From contig OX243814.1 in the NCBI GenBank assembly GCA_945859605.1, forward strand, positions 21,305,026 through 21,369,025: DNA of 64,000 nt, in the 5' to 3' direction. The stretch is from Lumbricus rubellus. Taxonomy: Eukaryota > Annelida > Clitellata > Crassiclitellata > Lumbricidae. Numbering within the stretch: the stretch's first letter is position 1; each line of letters opens with the position of its first letter. Positions 57,263-64,000 of this stretch are shown piece after piece. The notes beneath the pieces are model-generated. The model was not told the DNA's origin. It did no database searches and worked only from the letters and a program-made list of their open reading frames with translations. Both the position numbers and the translations under genes were made by a program.

Positions 57263-57351
57263 TCTGCTGCTGCTGCACTCGATAATATTCAGTTTGATCG
57301 AAGCTCATTCGCTCAATTGTGTCGAAGACAGACAGACGTACATGTACGTCA

Positions 57352-57569
57352 ATGACAGACAATACCTTCAGCAGCAGCAGCCACAGTGGCAGCAGCAACA
57401 ACAACGTCAGCATCATCGGCATTGGAAGAGACAAAGAAGCAAAGACTATGACGACGACGACGACGACGATGCAGATTAGTTCATCATCATCATCAGCAGC
57501 AGCAGCATCAGTGGCTAAGAATAGGCATTCGAGCGAAAGAAGCCGACGTAAACGAATGGTTGAAGAATG
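57352..57569 (+). CDS. HVCN1: HVCN1 exon 1: N-terminal cytoplasmic region
   Basis: ATG at 57352, 72 codons, donor GAATG|GTAAGT (57569/57570), phase 2. The segment is Ser/Thr/Ala-rich (poly-Thr and poly-Ser runs from ACG and TCA repeats) and ends with a basic cluster, SSERSRRKRMVEE. Hv1 N-termini are cytosolic, variable and often charged, so this is compatible. An upstream ATG at 57342 in another frame opens an overlapping 45-codon ORF ending at 57479 and could lower translation. The start choice rests on frame continuity with exon 2. Confidence 0.6.
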
Positions 57570-57590
57570 GTAAGTAAGATAGATGCATAG

Positions 57591-57591
<1 letters not shown>

Positions 57592-57662
<71 letters not shown>
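57592..57662. repeat. (CAT)n microsatellite
   Basis: About 23 triplets, starting 23 bases after the exon 1 donor. Confidence 0.97.
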
Positions 57663-57896
57663 GTGTTGTTCTGCAGTAGTGCTTATCTGTCCACATATAT
57701 AATCGTTCTCTGTCCGTCTGTTTCCCAGCTTGTTTGTAGGTTATGCATAAATGTGTGTGTAAGTGTGTGTGATGTATGTATGTAAACTCGTGAAGAAGAC
57801 GTTGCTTTACGCCTGGATTTACAGTAGCGTCATAGGGATTATCGAATTTATTATAAACAATTACGATTAGCCTACGATTATGCATAATATACTAAA

Positions 57897-58087
57897 TGTA
57901 GTATGTATGTATGTAATTATGTATGTATGTATGTATGTATGTATGTATGTATGTATGTATGTATGTATGTATGTATGTATGTATGTATGTATGTATGTAT
58001 GTATGTATGTATGTATGTATGTATGTATGTATGTATGTATGTATGTATGTATGTCATACATTCATTGTATGTATGTATGAATGTATG
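57897..58087. repeat. (GTAT)n microsatellite
   Basis: About 40 tetranucleotide units with degenerate ends. Confidence 0.97.
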
Positions 58088-58433
58088 TGATATAAACACA
58101 TAGATCTACATGCATACAAATCATACATGCATGTTTACATACATTCATAAAATAATCTGCACATTCATCCAGAAAGTCTTAATTCAGTCGATTCATCTGA
58201 GAATCTTAGACTAATTTATTAAGAATCATTTCTATAAATCATGGAATTTATACGAACGTTGAATAGAAATGCCTCATGCATCATCGATATATAGATCATC
58301 GTATAGATAGGCAAGCTGGGCAGCATGACGCGAGACAGACTCAGACAGAGAGTGGCGTCGGACTCCTACGGGCATTGAGCCTAAGGATGTTGATGATGAT
58401 GATGATGATGATAGATAGGCCTATTAGCAGCTC

Positions 58434-58553
58434 TCTGTCTCTCTCTATCTCTCTCTGTCTCTGCCTCTGTCTCTGTCTCTCTGTGTGTGTCTCTCTCTTA
58501 TTCTCTCTCTTGTTCTCTCTCTCTCTTGCGCTCTGTCTCAGTATCTGTCTCAA

Positions 58554-58610
<57 letters not shown>

Positions 58611-58612
58611 AT
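58434..58612. repeat. (CT)n then (CTGT)n microsatellites
   Basis: CT-rich run to about 58540, then about 14 CTGT units. Confidence 0.96.
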
Positions 58613-58816
58613 TTCTTCTTATCTATCTGCTTCTGCCTGTGCGTTGATTTATTCCTGTACTTGGATTGCTACGTGTCTCTGTCTTTAGAAATACATGTGC
58701 AAAACGTCGATATAGGATCGGAACGGATGTTTCATCGGTTAACGATGATATTATTATTTTTACATCGTGCTTCATTTAGCAATTTGTGTTTCAACATTAA
58801 ATTATCACATGACTTT

Positions 58817-58843
58817 GTTATCACATGTCACACATGTGATAAC
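58817..58843. repeat. Palindrome with 12-bp arms and 3-base loop
   Basis: GTTATCACATGT-CAC-ACATGTGATAAC. Two further TTATCACATGA words flank it (58803, 58847), giving four TCACATG motifs in 60 bp. Confidence 0.85.
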
Positions 58844-59352
58844 ACTTATCACATGACACAGTTAGTCCAGTGTAAGAATTGTGGAAAAATAACTGGGGGG
58901 TTGGAGCATTATCCATTTGGAATCCGGGTGTGAAAAACAGACTTTAACATGGGACTCTAAGAAAGACTGGGGTTGAAACCCCACAACCCCCGGCAATTCT
59001 CACCCTGAGTTAGTCTTCCAGATTTCATTCTGCCCCTATGCACGGCTTCTCTCTTTCTCTTCCATGAAGTCTGTCCCCGGTCTATATTTTCTGTCTGTGT
59101 TTGCCTGTCCAACGCGAAGTTTGCGCGAATAAACCACTGGCTGCAAACTATATCAATTAAACTTATGGATGCTAAATAACGATTCTTGACTTAGGAGTTA
59201 GGACTACTTTCGCGCAACAGTGCATAATTAGGCCTATAGGCTATCGTCTTGTATCCAGGTAACTGCCTAAGATATCGACATTAGCTTTCATCTTAGATGG
59301 CAGCAATTACTACTACTAGCAAATAATTGGACAGCCCTTTTGACACAACACG

Positions 59353-59408
59353 GCACTCGTGAATAAGCTGATGCTCTGCGCTTGGCTTTCGAGTAGCGCT
59401 TTAGAAAT
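59353..59408 (+). repeat. Dispersed repeat, copy 2
   Basis: Partner of 8979-9035: CTCGTGAATAAGC...GCGCTTGGCTTT...AGCGCTTTAGAAAT. Confidence 0.65.
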
Positions 59409-60106
59409 TTATTAATTACTATTACGAACTTTGTGCCTCGTGTTCGGTGTGCTTTGAATCAGAGCAGAGCATTTGCTGCTGTAAGTCCTTCCATGCACGT
59501 GGAATGGCCTTCTCCCTCTTCATTTATGGGCTTTTCTTCGCATCTAGCTATCGATCTGTCAAGACATTTCTTTTTCTACTGGGCTTTGGCGCTGAAAGCG
59601 CCTCTATAATTAGGCTATATGCTGCGAGAGGTGGTCCATAAATTTTTAGATGGCCCGTGCACGACGCGAATCGGTTTATGTTTTGCGTTTAAATTTAAAT
59701 GGGCAAATTACTTGTAGCATGAAACATTTTGGTCACTGTCGAACTATTTGTCGTTTGCAATTTTACTGGAGAGTTTGTTCGTTGGCGACTTTGACAATAA
59801 TTTTGTCGGGGAAATGCTGGTCTTGAACAATTTTGTCGGGGCTGAATTGACGGGTCCATTTTGACGTATCACTCCAGTGCATAGGACACTACTATACGGA
59901 TTCGATCTGCGTATAATGAAAACGTCAAGATTCTATTCTTCAGTCTTCACACGCATAAAAAATCATGATTTGGAGAAAATATGGAGAAACTGATAATTTG
60001 ATTATTTGGTCATCCATATTATTTCGGTCGGATCTGTTTCGGATCTGTTAGAACAAACTCTCTGCAATCTGATTAACTTCGAGCGAAATCTGCTTATCTC
60101 TGCCTG

Positions 60107-60417
60107 CATGGGCGTCCGCAGCGGGGCGCAAGGGGGCGCAAGTGCGCCCCCCTGGATTTTCACAAAGTTGCACATAATTTAGATTATTTGGTTGTGATTG
60201 TTACAACGCAATTTTCATTGTGATTATCGATTCGTCCTGCAAGTTGAACCCATATATCTTTCCTTACTTAGGCGCATTATGCGCATAATGTATAGGTAGG
60301 CTACAGGATTATCTCGTGATAATATGAAAATTCAAACTGTCACCCATTAAATTTAGACCATGTGACAATTATTTAAACGTTTGCGCCCCCCTAGAAAAAT
60401 TCCTGCGGACGCCCATG
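60107..60417. mobile_element. hAT-type MITE, copy 2 (311 bp)
   Basis: Terminal inverted repeats CATGGGCGTCCGCAG, perfect 8-bp target duplication TCTGCCTG (60099-60106, 60418-60425). Same family as 54859-55158, inserted the other way round, inside HVCN1 intron 1. Confidence 0.93.
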
Positions 60418-60425
60418 TCTGCCTG

Positions 60426-62237
60426 CGTTGCTTAAACGTGTTATACTGTGCGGCATCAGCTGCTTACGTTTCACATCCTCTTTAAAAATCTATCCTCAAC
60501 TTCAGGAAAAAGTTTCCTGCAGCTGCTCCATAAATTATATTATATATAGGCCGTATACGTTCTTTTAAATGCCGTAATCTATAGCCTATCTTCGGCGCCA
60601 TATCCCTAAGCTTCTAAGCGACATAAGCTTTTTATATATTTGCCCAAACTCTATAGGTTCTGCTATTTGGATGACATAATATTCACCTTCTTATGAATAT
60701 ACGAATGTCGTCAGCCTCATTCACAGTCGTCGTTGTTTGTGCATGGAATGATGAATGCATAATTATTTTCATGGAATAAGATGAAAATCGATGGAGCGGA
60801 TATTTAGCGATTGGTTGCATGAATCGGTGGAAGGAAGGTTTGAAAACCTGAAAACGAAGGACATAATATTAAAGATGACTGATCTGATTAATTACCTTTT
60901 GCACCGAAGAGTCCTATGCGAGACGAAACGCAAGAACGTGTCAGCAAGAAAAGGAATTTTAAAAATGTAGTAAACAAGTTGGTAGCGTAAATTTGACAAA
61001 AGGTGAAAAGGATAATAGTTTTTAGTTGCTGTTTACAATATTGCATGACATGAACTGTTATAATATACCGTGATATTATTTACCATGTTATACTATCGTT
61101 TTTATATTGAGTATAAATTGCATAATTTACTGTAGACCTTACAGTTAATATTTGCAAAGAAAATACTATTTTCGCAGATAAATGGCTTCTCTTCAGAGCT
61201 ACATGTAGGCCTACCTTTCAAATTTCAAATTGTCAAATTAAACATGCCTTGTTCCTTGATCACTTAGTAAAACAACACCATTTCTATACGGCTTGCAAAG
61301 TTTGGTAGTTTCATAGATCTTGATTGATTTGTATAATGTAGCCTATACGTCTGTAATAATTTCTGTCAATTGTGTCCTGGTCAGCATTTTGGGCAACAGG
61401 GATAAGCTGATTCCATTGCTACAAAGTAAGCAAATATAATTATACTCTCATCTGTTAGGCCTACATGCAGATCTATTCATTATAATAACACTCCCGCAAC
61501 ACGGCAACAGCAGAAAATGATTTGCTAAATTTGACTCATAAGGAAAATATTGTCGTAATTACATGTATAACTATAGGCCCCTATTTGGGCCAGCCAGAAG
61601 ATCGTTTGTCCCCCCCCCCCAGAAACCTGGATTCCTCTCCCAGGATGGAGACTAGATTAAACACTGCCCACTAAGTGTTCACTCAGATGCTTAAAGGAAT
61701 CAGCCAAGGAAACTGAGTTAGCACCGAATGACATCAAATCAATTGAATTATAAAACACTGCAACGCAAAAAATGTTTGCAATGAGAATTACGCAACAGAC
61801 TGTAGAAGAAATAAAGATAAAGTTATCTGCAAACATTCAATGTCATCGACTGAAGACCATCAGATGCCTGCAATGGGAGAGTAAAAGAATGTGGTCAGTA
61901 AACAGACCAACTGACGATAATTATATATCAGCCCGTATTAGCGCTAGATGGTTAAACAGTGTAGAAGAGACACTGCCATTGTCAAAGACCACAAACAATA
62001 AAATGGAGCTGGGAAGACAAATTACATACATTGCATATGATTATAAGCATTATATAAGCCTACATACATACATACATACATATGCAAAATACATACGTAA
62101 ATTATAGGCCTATGTAGAATTTGTAGATACACACATAGGCGGTCACATTTCAATAAGTGCAAGCGGTAAGGACTAAGGTCTGAGGTAAGGATCTTTGCAA
62201 AACTTCCACACGTGTGTTGTGTTTGTTGGTTGAACAG
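60426..62237. other. Intronic spacer, nothing recognised
   Basis: AT-rich. A C run is at 61610-61620. An ATG-led open frame at 61772-62107 has no known family and no splice support. Confidence 0.45.
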
Positions 62238-62366
62238 CGTGGAGAAATACAAGGAGCATTTTTCGTTTCTGCGTGATTCCAAGTTCCTTCAAGACTTGGA
62301 AAACGACAGCGTCGATTCAGACATCATCGAAGAGGAGCTGAGCGCCCTACACGAATCACCGATCAG
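62238..62366 (+). CDS. HVCN1: HVCN1 exon 2: pre-S1 cytoplasmic region
   Basis: Acceptor TTGGTTGAACAG|CG and donor GATCAG|GTTAAA. 129 bases, phase 2 in and out, no stop, no repeats. It reads VEKYKEHFSFLRDSKFLQDL, then an acidic stretch with DIIEEELSALHESPIR, predicted helical. Charged sequence just before S1 is usual for Hv1 channels. Confidence 0.85.
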
Positions 62367-63114
62367 GTTAAAAATAATATTATTATTAATAATAATAATA
62401 ATATTATAATTTATAGCATATAGCAGACGCCTCACATCGATCCCAGTGCGTATAACGGGCATGCAAAGGGTTAACAGATACATGTGGGCTACCTGTGCGA
62501 AAGAAAGAACGGGGATAAGAAAAACCTTAGATATAATAATAGTGTTGACCTGACATGGGCATAGCAATATCCAAGTTTATTTAGAAGAGTCATTGAGTAT
62601 CATTGAGTATTTTAATGCTATGGTAAAGTTGCTGACTAATCACGTGTTCAGAAAGATTTCTTCTTTTACTGACACAGTTATTCAGTAATTCTTAGTCTCA
62701 GTAAAAATAGTCCCACTTGAACTTTTTTTAAACATTCGTCACATGCGGTCGGAATAGATTCTTCTTTACTGCAGTTGATATTCAAGTCACGGTTTTGTCA
62801 TTGAAAATGCTGAGTCGTGTAGCCATTTATTATTATTATTAGTGCATTTGAGTTCAAACAGAGTTCAATAATTTAAGTTAAATTATTTAACTATGACGCT
62901 GCGGTCGGAGTGTAGCCTAAAGCATGGTTTTTTGCACACGTGTCGTACTTTGAAAAATCATTTTGCTTTACTGAAGATCTTCTGTAAAAGCAATCGAACT
63001 TAATCTTTATATATTCTTATCGCTGCTTTACACTCGCTCTCTCGTAACACCTAACTTTAGGCATACTCTGCTGATACGGATGTGGATGTGGATGTGGTTT
63101 GTGAATATTATCAG

Positions 63115-63239
63115 CATTCGAGAGAAAGTGGTGAAGTTTCTGCAAAGCAATCCGTTCCAGATTCTCCTTTGTGTCATCGTTCTTCTCGACGCTGGCATCG
63201 TCATCGCACAAATACTTCTCGACCTCAATTCCGTCAAAG
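63115..63239 (+). CDS. HVCN1: HVCN1 exon 3: transmembrane segment S1
   Basis: Acceptor GAATATTATCAG|C and donor GTCAAAG|GTTAGA. 125 bases. It reads SIREKVVKFLQSNPFQ, then the membrane segment ILLCVIVLLDAGIVIAQILL, then DLNSVK. It aligns without gaps to S1 of human Hv1 (FQ...VLDALLVLAELILDL). Asp at about residue 141 corresponds to the selectivity-filter Asp112 and Asp at about 152 to Asp123. The position of Glu119 is Gln here (about 148). The voltage-gated proton channel carries H+ outward across the plasma or phagosomal membrane. S2-S4 and the coiled coil must lie beyond the window. Confidence 0.9.
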
Positions 63240-63271
63240 GTTAGAAAGACGAATCGATTATAATTAATACA

Positions 63272-63393
<122 letters not shown>

Positions 63394-63467
63394 ATTCAGT
63401 CAACTGATTCTGCGCAGTTTAAACAATTTTGAATCGAAACATGAACGAATGAAATAATCAGCATCAG

Positions 63468-63660
63468 CAGAGCCGGATTAAGGCATGTTCATTGTTCAAC
63501 ATGTTCGGCCGAACAGGGGCCCCCACACGTTAGGGGGCCCCGCGCATGCGAAAGCAAATTTTTTCAGGAGAAATTTTTATATTTTGAACAAATTTCGACC
63601 AAACAACTAAACAGGTCGCCAGCTATTTTTGTCAGGGAAATAGGCCTATAGGTCCTATAT
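63468..63660 (+). mobile_element. hAT-like terminus (CAGAGCCGGATTAAGGC)
   Basis: CAGAGCCGGATTAAGGC followed by a GGGGCCCC-rich phrase has the look of a repetitive hAT-type end. No partner end or target duplication seen; right limit estimated. Confidence 0.35.
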
Positions 63661-63665
63661 ATAGG

Positions 63666-64000
63666 CAGTGATGGGGAAAATACTTTCAAAAAGTATTTTG
63701 AGTATAAGTAAAAATACTTGGTCATAAAAGTATTTAAAATACAAGTAAAAATACTTTTTTACAAAAGTATTTAAAATACAAGTATAAAATACTTGGCTTG
63801 GAAAAGTATTTAAAATACTAAGTACAAAATACTCACTGCCAAACTACATAAAAAATAAGAAGTCATATTAAATTACGACAAAAATTCTTAACATAGAACA
63901 ATTTTGTGAAGACGACATTTTTCTTAAAAATTTTGATCAAAAACAAACATTTTCTGGGTCCAAAGATGTTTGAGTCTGAGTCCAAGACACTAGAGATGGG
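63666..64000 (+). mobile_element. hAT-like terminus, runs off the window
   Basis: Starts CAGTGATGGGGAAAATACTT and continues with repeated AAAAGTATTTAAAATACAAGT words (four to five units to about 63835). CAGTGNTGGGNAAA is a common hAT-type end. The other end is outside the window. Confidence 0.45.

Larger units (their letters stand above)
57570..62237 (+). other. HVCN1 intron 1 (4.67 kb)
   Basis: Contains the CAT, GTAT, CT and CTGT microsatellites, a palindrome at 58817, a dispersed repeat at 59353 and an hAT MITE at 60107. No exon was seen in it. Confidence 0.55.

Noticed and set aside
58862..58933. Zinc-finger-like CKNCGK in an ORF
   Set aside because: A single CxxC in an ORF that is mostly CT/CTGT microsatellite; no family pattern.
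63017..63267. Minus-strand and alternative-frame ORFs over 63017-63267
   Set aside because: They are shadows of HVCN1 exon 3, whose correct frame is fixed by both splice phases and the S1 match.

Overview
This window is eukaryotic, almost certainly from an invertebrate animal. The genes are split by GT-AG introns. Their products are of animal type: an Hv1 voltage-gated proton channel and secreted Ly6/uPAR-like domains. The mobile elements are those of animal genomes: a tRNA-derived SINE, CR1-like LINE fragments, a Ty3/Gypsy-type LTR element, mariner, hAT, and foldback-like elements. Simple repeats are very abundant. The palindrome TAGGCCTA recurs more than 20 times. I cannot name the species. 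Positions 6301-6500 are an assembly gap.

Layout. 1-6300: CTCA repeats, one SINE, a 13-bp minisatellite, a CAT/TA tract and a small mariner-like MITE; no gene I can support. 6519-7781 (+): the last two exons of an unidentified gene with a low-complexity, acidic C-terminus. 11057-17755 (-): a five-exon gene for a predicted 879-residue secreted protein with four Ly6-like domains joined by Thr/Ser-rich linkers. All four introns are phase 1 and cut each domain at the same point. 18661-23175 (-): an LTR retrotransposon with two equal 832-bp LTRs that carries gag and protease but no reverse transcriptase or integrase. 23544-26776: a long-TIR element, then a 2.2-kb hAT-like element with an 8-bp duplication, inserted in a CATA microsatellite. 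27250-27723 (+): an isolated ORF that may be a retroelement remnant. 28-37 kb: mostly simple repeats, with a LINE fragment, a small CRE/E-box array and a duplicated segment. 37.45-39 kb: a TATA-box promoter candidate, an exon-like stretch ending in a strong splice donor, and a 34-bp minisatellite whose units carry AP-1 sites. 39.5-49 kb: GATA/CAGA arrays, a complete but broken mariner element, two foldback-like elements and LINE reverse-transcriptase debris. 49161-49312 (+): a small first coding exon. 49.4-57 kb: LINE and transposon debris, an hAT MITE and minisatellites. 56069-57103 (+): a solo LTR of the same family as the 18.7-23.2 kb element. 57352-63239 (+, continuing off the window): the first three coding exons of HVCN1, reaching transmembrane segment S1.

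How it fits together. The two clear genes are the tandem Ly6/mucin-like secreted protein and the proton channel. They are far apart and on opposite strands, and nothing links their functions. The solo LTR lies 249 bp upstream of the HVCN1 start codon in the same orientation and keeps a TATA box, so it could act as an alternative promoter. The exon at 49.2 kb ends in the same codon phase as HVCN1 exon 1, so it could be an alternative first exon.
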